NCBI GenBank assembly: GCA_002748065.1
Contig: PDRJ01000031.1
Location: forward strand, 1-64,000
DNA from: Bacteroidota bacterium
Lineage (GTDB): Bacteria > Bacteroidota > Bacteroidia > Bacteroidales > BM520
Length of the DNA stretch: 64,000 nucleotides
Direction: 5' to 3'
The notes under the pieces are model-generated. The model saw nothing but the letters and a program-made list of their open reading frames with translations, did not search any database and was not told the DNA's origin. Shown here piece after piece: positions 19,477 through 28,326 of the stretch. The translations under genes and the position numbers were made by a program. The number at the start of each line of letters is the position of its first letter. The stretch's first letter is position 1.

Positions 19477-20289
19477 TGTAGGACTTACCCTTCTTACCAA
19501 TTTGTAATGGAGGAGGGGTAAAAAACGGCGAAAATATACCATTGTAAGCTCTTTCCCTCCAACCAGTACCTCATGCTTCTCTTTAGCTATGGCTTTCACA
19601 ATTTTTCTTGCACAAACCTCCACGGGCATCCCCCCTTTCTGATTCTCATCCATCTTACCGGAAGGGACACCCTCCTCATTGAGCGCATTCCTGGAGATAT
19701 TGGTACGAATAAAACCGGGATAGACCAAGGTTACGCGAATTTTATGAGCATACTCTTCGGCCTTAAGACTCTCAAAAAAGCCCTTTATGGCGTGTTTAGA
19801 GGCGGCATACGCCGACCGTAGGGGAAAGCCAAACTTGCCCACAATACTACTTATGGCCACCAGATGCCCCCCTCCATTTTCCAACAAGGAGGGCAAAACC
19901 AACCTTGTCAAGAATACAGGGCCAAAGAAATTCAACTCCATCACCTTTCTGTCAATGTCCATCTTCCCATGGCGCACCAAAGAACGCTGGCTGATACCTG
20001 CGTTATGAATCAGAATATCCACCTTTCTATGGAGGCCCTTTACGCGCTCCCAGGCCTCCACAATGGATGCTTCCGAAGCCATATCCATAGAAATCACCGA
20101 AAACTTCGGAGGCTCCTCCATAGGGGGAGAGAGCCTGCGACATTGGGCTGCCACACGATGCAACTCCACCTCCTTCCGTGACGACAAAATCACACTCACA
20201 CCAAGCTCAGCATACCGATACGCCAAAGCCTCCCCAATACCTGAACTTGCCCCAGTAATCCAAACCGTTGTCTTTGACGTGTACTTCAT
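19474..20289 (-). CDS. Short-chain dehydrogenase/reductase
   Basis: An NAD(P)-dependent oxidoreductase of the classical SDR type; substrate unknown. Motifs: cofactor-binding TGASSGIG near the N-terminus, NAG in LIHNAGIS, catalytic Ser in AISSIVG and the YxxxK pair in YAASKHA, and PGFIRT after the active site. Start: the longest frame uses GTG at 20307, but the ATG at 20289 (MKYTSKTTVWITG) puts the Rossmann motif at the usual distance. The C-terminus runs into repeat copy C, which supplies its TAG stop. The last residues (VRRVSPT) may therefore differ from the ancestral protein. Confidence 0.88.
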   Translation of the reverse strand: MKYTSKTTVWITGASSGIGEALAYRYAELGVSVILSSRKEVELHRVAAQCRRLSPPMEEPPKFSVISMDMASEASIVEAWERVKGLHRKVDILIHNAGISQRSLVRHGKMDIDRKVMELNFFGPVFLTRLVLPSLLENGGGHLVAISSIVGKFGFPLRSAYAASKHAIKGFFESLKAEEYAHKIRVTLVYPGFIRTNISRNALNEEGVPSGKMDENQKGGMPVEVCARKIVKAIAKEKHEVLVGGKELTMVYFRRFLPLLHYKLVRRVSPT

Positions 20290-20416
20290 AGGCTCTTTTG
20301 AAACCACAAAAATCTACATTTTAGATGAAGAAAAAAAATATATAATAAAAAGGAACCCGGTTGATAAAATCATAAAGATTCCATGTGATTTTCATCAAAA
20401 GCTGCTGGAAGATAGC

Positions 20417-20424
20417 TATATTTG
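20417..20424 (+). promoter_or_regulatory. -7 box and candidate operator ahead of ArsR-type gene
   Basis: TATATTTG followed by C, 77 bases before the ATG at 20502. Downstream of it, ATGTTCA occurs at 20437-20443 and 20459-20465, 22 bases apart (about two helix turns). That suits a dimeric regulator's operator, but seven-base matches can be chance. Confidence 0.4.
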
Positions 20425-20501
20425 CAACATCATAGTATGTTCAGGTGAAAACATTATTATGTTCACGTTGGATTGTCGTACATACAAAAAGGACTATCAC
20501 A

Positions 20502-20807
20502 ATGAATAAACCAACTTTAGACATTGAGAAGCTGGAAGCGGCAGCAAGTAAACTACGAGCGATGGCTCACCCCATGCGATTAGCCATTATTGAACTCTTA
20601 CAAAACGGGAACAAGATGAATGTTACGCAAATCTATCAAAAGCTACACATGGAGCAGGCAACGGCATCCCACCATCTTAACGTCCTAAAAAACAAAAAGT
20701 TATTAATATCATTCCGAAAAGGAAAGCATATCTATTACACCCTCCAAAACGATACCCTTCAAGAAATTATGCACTGTATTGATCGATGCCATAAACTGGA
20801 ACAATAA
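20502..20807 (+). CDS. ArsR-type winged-helix transcriptional regulator
   Basis: A 101-residue DNA-binding repressor-like protein. The winged helix-turn-helix spans about residues 15-85: RAMAHPMRLAIIELL, recognition helix QATASHHLNVLKNKKLL, and wing SFRKGKHIYYTL. The classical metal motif ELCVCD of ArsR/SmtB alpha-3 is absent. A C-terminal MHCIDRCHKLEQ carries two cysteines and two histidines that might form a different sensing site (inference). The longer frame from 20445 adds an unlikely N-terminus. It is divergent from the SDR gene and may regulate that locus or itself. Confidence 0.85.
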   Translation: MNKPTLDIEKLEAAASKLRAMAHPMRLAIIELLQNGNKMNVTQIYQKLHMEQATASHHLNVLKNKKLLISFRKGKHIYYTLQNDTLQEIMHCIDRCHKLEQ

Positions 20808-20827
20808 TTTCTCCCTACTCAAAACGG

Positions 20828-22504
20828 CTACTCCATTATTGCCCAAGTCTCCCGTACCGTCCAATTAGCACGAATCTCCACTGTTTTCTCAAAAACCTCT
20901 AGCCGCTCTGGTTGCACGTGCTTGGTAAGCCTACCACTACTCCACTGCCCATTAGCATCCACATCAAAAAGAAGAGTTAACGTGTATTTCCCCGGCAACA
21001 AACGAGGCATCCGAACTGTCGTTGATTGCACAAACACGGAAGAGGCCACCTCATTCCCCCCGGGCTCGGTTAGTGACAACAGATAGGATCCCTCCTCCCG
21101 CTCTGGAAGAATCATCTCCATCTCCAGCACCCCAAAATCACTCTCCTTAGCCACACGAAATTGATACATTACAGAATCATTCGTATGCCCGTAAATATCA
21201 ACTAACATGCTATCCTCCACAATCAAATTATAGGACGAATCTACCCACAAAGGAGAATCAAGGACGACGGACAACCCCAAAGAGTCCGCAACGCGGAAGG
21301 GAGCTATGAGGGTATCCGCCCCTTTAATCAACATTCCAACAGCCCCCGGATGTAGCGCAATGGGGTTGGCCATCGCCAAAGAAAAAGGCTCTTCAGGGGG
21401 CAATAATCCCGCACTCATCAGGTTGTTGGAAAGTACCAAGGGACGACCCTCCTCCTCGGATGAGCAAAGAACAACCCTCACGCTATCCAGCACCTCAACA
21501 CCGTTCGATACAACGAGGTTCATCACCTTTCGTGTGGTATCCGTAATCCACCATCTGACCGTATCTCCCCGACCTATCTCATGGGCAATATAGTGGGGCA
21601 AGGGAAGGGAGTCCAGCGAACGAAAATGAAGATCCGACACCGGATTATTAAAGATAAAATCTACCACATAATCCTCCACCAACGTATGCTCCATGAGCTT
21701 AAGTACCGTATCGGGTTCCGTATAGAGTCTCAACCTAAGGTCACAAGAAGAGAGGGAGGGAATCACACGAATTGAATCTCGAAGACTATCACTCTCGAGG
21801 ATTCGGTAACCCGGCTTAACAAGAGTATCCAGGAAGGCGATACGTTCCAGGGGAAGGTCGTAATAGTAGTTACCATTGATATCTTCAATGGCAAAACATC
21901 GATAAAGGGTATCGCTCAAATAATCCAACATAAAGTGTCCGGACTCATCGGTTGAAGCCACATAATAGGGCGTAGAGGAGAAAAAGAGGGTATCTTCCCC
22001 TGAAGGATACAGTACCACCCAGGCTCCGGATACGGGATCCCCCGTAAGTGCATCCTCCACAATCCCCGAAATCGCCAACGAATCAACATATGCCCCCGTG
22101 GAAAACACATAACGATAGTCCGAATAAGGATTCCCCTCATTGAGATCCGCAATGGCATCCCCCAAAAAGAGGTTATACGTCGTTGCCTCTTTCAAATCAT
22201 CCTTAAGCCTAATAACAAGCGAACGTCCTCTCACCTGCACTTCAGGTTTCACACTCATGGGGGGAGAGATCACCATCTCCTTATTCAGGTTCTTCAACTG
22301 TAAATACTCGTTAAAATTGACCTTTATAACCTTTCCCTGGAAGTTGGGGGTACCAAAAACCGGCTCTTCCGACAACAACATCGGTGGAGCAATATCTTTG
22401 GGACCACCCGAAGGGGGTTTTTCACTGGCACACATGGTGAAAAACAGGGAAACCCATGCCAGAAGAAGAAAAAAAAGTATCACAAAAGTTCGACGAGAAT
22501 TCAT
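20828..22504 (-). CDS. Ig-like domain lipoprotein
   Basis: A 558-residue predicted lipoprotein: a hydrophobic N-terminus ends at Cys25 (FFTMCASEKPPSGGPKD), a segment typical of a Bacteroidota family. The first domain (about 38-135) is a bacterial Ig-like (Big_5) unit with PVFGTPNFQGKVIKVNFNEYL and FSTGAYVDSLAISG at its end. A carboxypeptidase-regulatory-like segment follows (about 137-215, SGIVEDALTGDPVSGAWVVLY). The rest is beta-rich with no recognised family. A surface or periplasmic role is likely, but function is unknown. It is convergent with the ArsR-type gene. Confidence 0.85.
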   Translation of the reverse strand: MNSRRTFVILFFLLLAWVSLFFTMCASEKPPSGGPKDIAPPMLLSEEPVFGTPNFQGKVIKVNFNEYLQLKNLNKEMVISPPMSVKPEVQVRGRSLVIRLKDDLKEATTYNLFLGDAIADLNEGNPYSDYRYVFSTGAYVDSLAISGIVEDALTGDPVSGAWVVLYPSGEDTLFFSSTPYYVASTDESGHFMLDYLSDTLYRCFAIEDINGNYYYDLPLERIAFLDTLVKPGYRILESDSLRDSIRVIPSLSSCDLRLRLYTEPDTVLKLMEHTLVEDYVVDFIFNNPVSDLHFRSLDSLPLPHYIAHEIGRGDTVRWWITDTTRKVMNLVVSNGVEVLDSVRVVLCSSEEEGRPLVLSNNLMSAGLLPPEEPFSLAMANPIALHPGAVGMLIKGADTLIAPFRVADSLGLSVVLDSPLWVDSSYNLIVEDSMLVDIYGHTNDSVMYQFRVAKESDFGVLEMEMILPEREEGSYLLSLTEPGGNEVASSVFVQSTTVRMPRLLPGKYTLTLLFDVDANGQWSSGRLTKHVQPERLEVFEKTVEIRANWTVRETWAIME

Positions 22505-22771
22505 AACTGCAAATATACTTAGTTTATGGACGAGAATACACCCTCAAGAAGTTTTCACCTTAAATCCTCCCCCAAAGAATCATCATAAGTGCTGAACAAT
22601 CCCCAAAACCAACCGTTACTACCTACAGAGTGCCTGTCCATAAAATCAGCGTTTTGAGAAGAGGCTGTACAGAAAATTCAAATTTGCAGCTTGCGCAAGC
22701 TGAGGAGAGGGGTATTTTCTTGCAATTATGTATAAGGAGACCATTGTTCAACCCAAAACACCATAGCAAAC
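22505..22771. other. Divergent intergenic region containing repeat D
   Basis: It separates the Ig-like lipoprotein gene (minus) from the M1 peptidase gene (plus), so it should hold both promoters, but I see no clear TAnnTTTG box. Repeat copy D occupies most of the right half. Within it a perfect 16-base palindrome lies at 22687-22702. Confidence 0.5.
22631..22746 (+). repeat. Interspersed MITE-like element, copy D (diverged)
   Basis: The left end (TGCCTGTCCATAAAATCAGC) and the following bases match copy E closely; similarity fades after about 22720 and the right terminal repeat is not recognisable. It is the most diverged copy. Confidence 0.65.
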
Positions 22772-24697
22772 ATGGCTAAACTCATTCCCATTCTCTTACT
22801 CCTTGCAGTCACAACATTGCTTCACGAGACGGCAAAGGCTCAAGAAGGGCCCAAAAACAACATTTTTATGGCTCATCAGGCCAATCGCCCCCACCCCATA
22901 AACAACGCCCCTGTTTTCCCTTCGAACCTGGATATCACCCGCACAATTATGAACTACGAGCTTGATCCTCATGTTCGGGTTATTTCCGGGAGCGTCACAC
23001 ACCATTTTCAGGTAAAAGAGAGCACCCAAGAGCTTCATCTACGTTTAGCACAAGAGCTCACCCCCATGTCGGTAGAGGTACCAGAAAACCAAGTCACCAT
23101 CGATCACCAAGGCTACGACCTTCATCTCTCTTTCTCTCGGGCATTAAAACCCAATTATCCCTATCACCTAACCATCCGTTACAACGGGACACCACCTGAT
23201 AATGGCTATTTTCTACAAGATTATCATAATGAAACTCCTGTTTTAGCTACCTTTTCAGAACCCTATGGTGCGGGAGACTGGTGGCCGTGCAACCCTGGTC
23301 TAGGGGATAAAATAGACTCACTGGACATCCAGCTCACCATCCCTTCCCAATACCTTGCCGGTGCCAACGGTACCCTGGTGGAGAACAGAGATCATGGCGA
23401 TGGAACACGCACCATGCGCTTCCGACATCGCTATCCCATTGTCAACTATAACATTGCCTTTGCCATCTCGGAATACGAATCCTATAGTGACGAAATAACC
23501 TGCGGAGAGGAGACCTTTCCCATGGAGAACCTGGCATGGGTCGATGACTTGGCGAGGGCACAGAAAATCACAGCCAAGCTACCTTCAGTTTTTGAGCTAT
23601 TTCACAGCTATTTCGGAGACTACCCCTTCAAAGAGGAGAAATACGGACATATGCAATGGATGCGGAGCGGGGCGATGGAACACCAAACCATGACCTCCAC
23701 CTGTTGCTGGGATTATGAAATTTTGGTCCATGAACTGGGACATCAGTGGTTCGGGAATATGGTCACCTTAGCCTCCTGGCACGATATCTTCCTCAACGAG
23801 AGTTTTGCCACCTACGTCTGCGGATTAGCCTATGAAACACTCTACCCTGATACCAACTACTGGGAGAGATGGAAAACGCAAAAGATTGAACATATCACCT
23901 CAGAACCAGATGGATCTGTTTATGTGGAGGACACTACCAATGTCCAGAGAATCTTCGATGGAAGGCTCAGCTACAACAAAGGAGCCATGGTTCTCCATAT
24001 GCTACGCAGTGTAGTAGGAGATGGAGCCTTCTTCCAAGGCATCTATGACTATCTCCACCTTCTGGAAAACCAATATGGATTTGCAACCATGGAATCCTTT
24101 ATTGAAACCATGGAGATGGCCTCAGATACCTCTTTAACCGAATTTTTTAACGATTGGTACTATGGGGAAGGTTATCCCACCTACACCATCGTTTATCAAC
24201 CCAGTTGCTCCGGCCTATTCAACTTCACCCTCCATCAGGAGACCTCGGACAACTCCGTAGATTTTTTTGAGATGCCAGTGTCATTGCGCTTGAAAGGCGT
24301 TGAAGCTGACACTATCGTGCAAGTACAGAATACGGAAAATCACCAATCCTTTCTGGTTCCCCTCACCTTCTGTGCAAGTGAAATCACCTTTGACCCTGAA
24401 CACAACCTTATTGCCGGACCACCGTCGTACAGTAATGGAATTAACGACCTCTCTCCAGGGGGAAGTATACACATTGTGCCCAACCCCGTGAGCCACAAGA
24501 CGCACATTCAATGGGAGGGGCTCTCCTTCTCACATCTCTCCATCTACTCTATGACAGGAGTCTGTGTGGACAAACAGAGAATACCAGCACAATCGACTCA
24601 TATAGAATATTTTAGAAAGAATCTCCCCCCAGGGCTTTACCTCTTTGAGTTCCGCTCCGATACCTATAGCGTTCAGAAAAGAGTCCTTTTAAAATAA
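22772..24697 (+). CDS. Secreted M1-family metallopeptidase with T9SS sorting domain
   Basis: A zinc aminopeptidase-like enzyme exported by the type IX system. A signal peptide covers about residues 1-23 (ending AKAQ). The gluzincin site is complete: HELGH at 320-324 (His320, Glu321, His324) with Glu343 in NESF. The exopeptidase motif GxMEN reads GAMEH (300-304), as in a subfamily I have seen in this phylum. An N-terminal beta domain covers about 50-240. The C-terminal 75 residues or so form a T9SS sorting domain (IVPNPVSHKTHIQWEG...). It likely degrades peptides outside the cell or at its surface. The gene stands alone. Confidence 0.92.
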   Translation: MAKLIPILLLLAVTTLLHETAKAQEGPKNNIFMAHQANRPHPINNAPVFPSNLDITRTIMNYELDPHVRVISGSVTHHFQVKESTQELHLRLAQELTPMSVEVPENQVTIDHQGYDLHLSFSRALKPNYPYHLTIRYNGTPPDNGYFLQDYHNETPVLATFSEPYGAGDWWPCNPGLGDKIDSLDIQLTIPSQYLAGANGTLVENRDHGDGTRTMRFRHRYPIVNYNIAFAISEYESYSDEITCGEETFPMENLAWVDDLARAQKITAKLPSVFELFHSYFGDYPFKEEKYGHMQWMRSGAMEHQTMTSTCCWDYEILVHELGHQWFGNMVTLASWHDIFLNESFATYVCGLAYETLYPDTNYWERWKTQKIEHITSEPDGSVYVEDTTNVQRIFDGRLSYNKGAMVLHMLRSVVGDGAFFQGIYDYLHLLENQYGFATMESFIETMEMASDTSLTEFFNDWYYGEGYPTYTIVYQPSCSGLFNFTLHQETSDNSVDFFEMPVSLRLKGVEADTIVQVQNTENHQSFLVPLTFCASEITFDPEHNLIAGPPSYSNGINDLSPGGSIHIVPNPVSHKTHIQWEGLSFSHLSIYSMTGVCVDKQRIPAQSTHIEYFRKNLPPGLYLFEFRSDTYSVQKRVLLK

Positions 24698-24768
24698 TTT
24701 ATTGGTTCTTAATAGATTAAAAAATTAAAATTATTCCCTACAAATAGTGTTTTACGTTCAAGGAATCG

Positions 24769-24776
24769 TATATTTG
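24769..24776 (+). promoter_or_regulatory. -7 box of the RRM gene, with long leader
   Basis: TATATTTG followed by C. It implies a 5' untranslated leader of about 110 bases before the ATG at 24897, room for post-transcriptional control. I see no strong hairpin in the leader. Confidence 0.5.
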
Positions 24777-24896
24777 CCTCACTAAATTTTTGTTCATGCA
24801 TCGACGAGTACGGATGTTCGGTCTTTCCGGTAAATCCTGAAACCCTTTACACCACTTCTCTCGATACTTTTACTCACTTTAATTTTATTTTTTTAA

Positions 24897-25319
24897 ATGA
24901 ACATTTTTATTGCAAAATTGAGTTCTGGCACAAATGATGACAGCTTGAGAACTCTATTTGAAGCCTTTGGTGAAGTTCGCAGCGCCAGAGTTATTATTGA
25001 TCGTGAAACCGGATATTCCAAAAAATACGGTTTCGTTGAGATGGACAACGATGAAGAGGCATCAGAAGCCATCGAAAAGTTAAATGAAACTGATTTTGAA
25101 GGAAGCAACATCGTTGTAAAGAAAGCTCGTCCAAGAGAGGACAATCGAGGTGGTTTCCGTCAAGGAGGTGGTTTCCGCAACGACAACAACTACCGCAGAA
25201 ATGAGGGAGGATTCCGTGGTGACAGAGAAAGAGGAAGAAGGAACAATGATGGTTATCGACGAAACGATGATTACCGCGATAATCGCAACCAATACGATGA
25301 CTTTAACGGGGGTTACTAA
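24897..25319 (+). CDS. RRM-domain RNA-binding protein
   Basis: A 140-residue single-RRM protein. RNP2 is NIFIAKLS near residue 2 and RNP1 is KKYGFVEM at 42-49. From about residue 83 the tail is rich in Gly, Arg, Asn and Tyr (repeats such as GGFR and RRN), a disordered RNA-binding extension. Such proteins are widespread in Bacteroidota, where they act in RNA regulation. A strong terminator follows. Confidence 0.95.
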   Translation: MNIFIAKLSSGTNDDSLRTLFEAFGEVRSARVIIDRETGYSKKYGFVEMDNDEEASEAIEKLNETDFEGSNIVVKKARPREDNRGGFRQGGGFRNDNNYRRNEGGFRGDRERGRRNNDGYRRNDDYRDNRNQYDDFNGGY

Positions 25320-25336
25320 CCCTCCTCAGGAAAAAG

Positions 25337-25372
25337 AAAAGCCCGGTATCTATGAAATACCGGGCTTTTTTA
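25337..25372. terminator. Bidirectional intrinsic terminator
   Basis: A 9-bp GC-rich stem (GCCCGGTAT at 25341-25349 with ATACCGGGC at 25357-25365), flanked by A-run and T-run, so it can work for the RRM gene on plus and gpmI on minus. Confidence 0.9.
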
Positions 25373-25417
25373 ATGGTACCAATCGGACTTTTACGACAAT
25401 CGTAGCCAGGGAAACGA

Positions 25418-26944
25418 CTATACCAGGGCTTTCCCTGTCATTGCCTCAGGTTGAGGAATGCCCATAATCTTAAGAAGTGTGGGAGCCACATCGGCCAGGA
25501 TCCCCTTCTCAATATGTTCATAATCTGATGTCACAAGAATAACGGGCACAGGGTTGGTGGTATGTGCCGTATTGGGTGAGCCATCGCTATTTATGGCGAA
25601 GTCAGCATTCCCATGATCGGCAATAATCATCACATCATAACCATTGGCTTTAGCAGCATCCACCACTTCTCCCACACACTGATCTACCGTCTTCACTGCT
25701 TTCTCAATGGCCGGGTAGATTCCCGTATGCCCTACCATATCACCGTTGGCAAAGTTCAGTACGGCAAGCTCTACACTCTTTGCATTCAATTCTTTAACCA
25801 GAGCATCCTTCACTTCAAAGGCACTCATTTCAGGCTGTAGGTCGTAGGTCGCCACCTTGGGAGAAGCCACAAGAATCCGTTTCTCTCCATCAAACTCCTT
25901 CTCTCGTCCACCACTAAAAAAGAAGGTCACGTGGGCATACTTCTCTGTCTCTGCAATTCGGAGCTGCTTATACCCTTCACGAGCCACCACCTCGCCAATA
26001 GTCTCCTGTACATTTTCCTTGTCATACACCACATGTACCCCTTGGAAACTATCATCGTAACGGGTCATGGTGAGGTAGTGCAGGGGGATCTTCTTCATGG
26101 CAAATTCGGGCATATCTTGCTGCGTCAATGCCATAGTAATCTGGCGCAAACGGTCAGTACGGAAATTAAAGCAGAAAACCACATCGCCCGGACGAATGGT
26201 CGTCAGTGGCTTATCTTCTTCATCCACCATCACTGCCGGCTTAATAAATTCATCGGTAAGCCCCTCATCATACGATGCTTTTACAGCCTCTAATGCCGAG
26301 ATATAGGGTTTACCCACGCCGTGAACCATGGCATCATATCCCTCTTTCACTCGCTCCCAACGCTTATCACGATCCATCGTATAGTAGCGCCCTGTCACTG
26401 TTGCAACCTTTCCATTGGAGGTGGCCAAATGCTTTTCCAACCGCTCCATGTATCCCAGTCCCGAATGCGGGTCGGTATCTCGCCCATCCATCAAAGCATG
26501 GACAAAGACCTCTTTAAGGCCATAGGCCTTGGTCAAGTCACATAGCTTATAAAGATGCGTATCCATAGAGTGCACTCCACCGTCGGAGAGCAATCCCAGA
26601 AAATGAACCTGCTTCTTCTGTTTAGCCGCATAGGAAAAGGCCTCCTTCAACACCGGGTTATCCGCAATGGAGTGGTCTGCACACGCACGGTTGATCTTCA
26701 CTAAATCTTGGAAAACCACACGGCCCGCACCAATATTCAGATGCCCTACCTCGGAATTACCCATCTGTCCATCTGGAAGTCCCACATTTTCCCCACTGGT
26801 CAACAAGGTGTTGTGAGGATATTGATCCATCAGACGATCTATATTCGGCGTCGGAGTAGAGGTAATCACATCGGACTTACTCCCGTCCCCCTGTCCCCAT
26901 CCATCAAGGATCATCAACAGGACTCTTCGCTTTAATTTACTCAT
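25418..26944 (-). CDS. gpmI: 2,3-bisphosphoglycerate-independent phosphoglycerate mutase
   Basis: The manganese-dependent glycolytic enzyme that interconverts 3- and 2-phosphoglycerate. The 508 residues are normal. Metal and catalytic landmarks: ILDGWGQGD at the N-terminus, catalytic Ser64 in [33 protein letters not shown], and the C-terminal metal ligands in IADHGNADF. Monocistronic, convergent with the RRM gene. Confidence 0.97.
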   Translation of the reverse strand: MSKLKRRVLLMILDGWGQGDGSKSDVITSTPTPNIDRLMDQYPHNTLLTSGENVGLPDGQMGNSEVGHLNIGAGRVVFQDLVKINRACADHSIADNPVLKEAFSYAAKQKKQVHFLGLLSDGGVHSMDTHLYKLCDLTKAYGLKEVFVHALMDGRDTDPHSGLGYMERLEKHLATSNGKVATVTGRYYTMDRDKRWERVKEGYDAMVHGVGKPYISALEAVKASYDEGLTDEFIKPAVMVDEEDKPLTTIRPGDVVFCFNFRTDRLRQITMALTQQDMPEFAMKKIPLHYLTMTRYDDSFQGVHVVYDKENVQETIGEVVAREGYKQLRIAETEKYAHVTFFFSGGREKEFDGEKRILVASPKVATYDLQPEMSAFEVKDALVKELNAKSVELAVLNFANGDMVGHTGIYPAIEKAVKTVDQCVGEVVDAAKANGYDVMIIADHGNADFAINSDGSPNTAHTTNPVPVILVTSDYEHIEKGILADVAPTLLKIMGIPQPEAMTGKALV

Positions 26945-27036
26945 ATCATTATGCTATAGTAGCCCCAAAGGGCTTGTCATCATACTATTCAATACAGGAC
27001 ACTCCTCCAAAACAAGGCACCTATATCATTACGCCA

Positions 27037-27044
27037 CAAAAGTA
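27037..27044 (-). promoter_or_regulatory. -7 box of gpmI
   Basis: On the minus strand TACTTTTG matches TAnnTTTG, 93 bases upstream of the gpmI start. No clear -33 element. Confidence 0.4.
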
Positions 27045-27103
27045 ATAAACTACCACCGAACTACACGGATTTTAGCACCTATTTCCTAAGCTTTCTGATT
27101 AAG

Positions 27104-27258
27104 TAGTGTCTGTCCATAAAGTCAGCGTTTTGAGAAGAGGCTGTCTAGAAAGTTCGAATTCGAGGCTTACAAAGACCGAAATAGGGGCGTTCACAGAAGT
27201 AAATGCCCCTTTGGAAGACGAGCATCACAAAGAAGTCGGACGTTATAGACGGACGCCA
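27104..27258 (+). repeat. Interspersed MITE-like element, copy E (full length)
   Basis: A 155-bp reference copy. The left end TAGTGTCTGTCCATAAAGTC and the reverse complement of the right end, TGGCGTCCGTCTATAACGTC, agree at about 15 of 20 positions and form terminal inverted repeats. The frame beginning at the GTG in the left end stays open to the right end (VSVHKVSVLRRGC...EVGRYRRTP). Confidence 0.85.
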
Positions 27259-27395
27259 GGTATCTGTGGGAAATTTTAATCATTTCTGGTCATCAGCCAT
27301 TGAAGAACGATTTTATCTCTTCTGACCTCTTTCACTTTATCAAAATCTTCTCCCCTACACAATAAAGCAAAAAGCCCATAATCTACCATAAACTG

Positions 27396-27403
27396 TACCT
27401 TTG
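27396..27403 (+). promoter_or_regulatory. -7 box ahead of alpha/beta hydrolase gene
   Basis: TACCTTTG followed by C, 14 bases upstream of the ATG at 27418, giving a very short leader. Confidence 0.5.
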
Positions 27404-27417
27404 CAAAAAATTATCCC

Positions 27418-28221
27418 ATGAAAAAACAACTCGCTTACGACAAGGGTCTCCTCACCTACCATGTTAACGGATCAGGTCCCTGTGTAGTATTACTGCACGG
27501 TTTTCTCGAATCTTCCAAGATCTGGGATCTTTTCAAAGAGGAGATGGCCGCACACCACACCCTCCTGTGCATCGATCTTCCCGGCCATGGAGAGAGTAGT
27601 GTCTTCGGACCTACCCATACCATGGAATTTATGGCCTCCTGTGTGAAAGCCATCTTAGACGAGGAGCAGATATCCAATGCCGTACTATGTGGCCACTCCA
27701 TGGGGGGATATGTCTCTTTAGCCTTTGCCAAGGCCTATCCGGAGAGGCTTTCGGGACTAGTCCTCTTCCACTCCCATGCCTCTGCAGACGACGCACAAGG
27801 GAAAGAGAACCGGCTACGTACCGCGGAGATCATCAAAAAAGACAAACTGCAGTTTATCTCCTCCTTCACCCCCTCGCTCTTTGCTCCGGAGAACAGGGAG
27901 GCATTGGCCAGTACCATCCAACAGTTACAAGAGGAGAGCCATACCCTCTCCAAGGAGGGAATCATTGCAGCCTTGCTCGGCATGGGCTCCCGCACCTCTT
28001 CTCTGGATCTGCTGACCAAAGCTCCCTGGCCCGTACTCTTTATCGTGGGCAAAGAAGACTCCCGAATCCCGCTTCAAAAGGCGTTGGCACAGATGGCGCT
28101 CCCCCCCCACGCCGAGGCGCTGATCCTGGCGCATACCGGACACATGGGTTTCGTGGAAGAGCCTCAAAAAACACGCACGACCCTTATGGATTTCACAAAA
28201 AGATGCCATCTGCACACCTAA
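27418..28221 (+). CDS. Alpha/beta hydrolase
   Basis: A 267-residue cytoplasmic hydrolase of the BioH/MenH-like type; substrate not determined. Features: HGFLESSKIW (oxyanion-hole region, about 27-36), nucleophile Ser94 in GHSMGG, likely acid Asp214 in VGKEDSRIP, and His242 in TGHMGF. No signal peptide. The AsmA-like gene follows 105 bases later on the same strand. Confidence 0.88.
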   Translation: MKKQLAYDKGLLTYHVNGSGPCVVLLHGFLESSKIWDLFKEEMAAHHTLLCIDLPGHGESSVFGPTHTMEFMASCVKAILDEEQISNAVLCGHSMGGYVSLAFAKAYPERLSGLVLFHSHASADDAQGKENRLRTAEIIKKDKLQFISSFTPSLFAPENREALASTIQQLQEESHTLSKEGIIAALLGMGSRTSSLDLLTKAPWPVLFIVGKEDSRIPLQKALAQMALPPHAEALILAHTGHMGFVEEPQKTRTTLMDFTKRCHLHT

Positions 28222-28326
28222 CGGAGGAATATTTCGTTATCTCATTCGGGGAATTGCTCCAAACAAGCGGAAAGTAAGGATTCCATCTTCTACACAAGAT
28301 AGCGGTCCCATGACAAAAACTACGCA

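Larger units (their letters stand above)
26945..27417. other. Divergent intergenic region with repeat E
   Basis: This 473-base gap lies between gpmI (minus) and an alpha/beta hydrolase gene (plus). It holds a minus-strand -7 box for gpmI, the full-length repeat copy E (27104-27258) and a plus-strand -7 box near 27400. The rest is AT-rich with nothing recognisable. Confidence 0.6.

Noticed and set aside
19315..19481. 10-base direct repeat CACTATGTAG flanking copy C as a target-site duplication
   Set aside because: The two copies (19315-19324 and 19472-19481) each include bases of the element ends (TAG on the left, CACTA on the right), and the other copies do not show a matching pattern, so it is not reliable evidence of target duplication.
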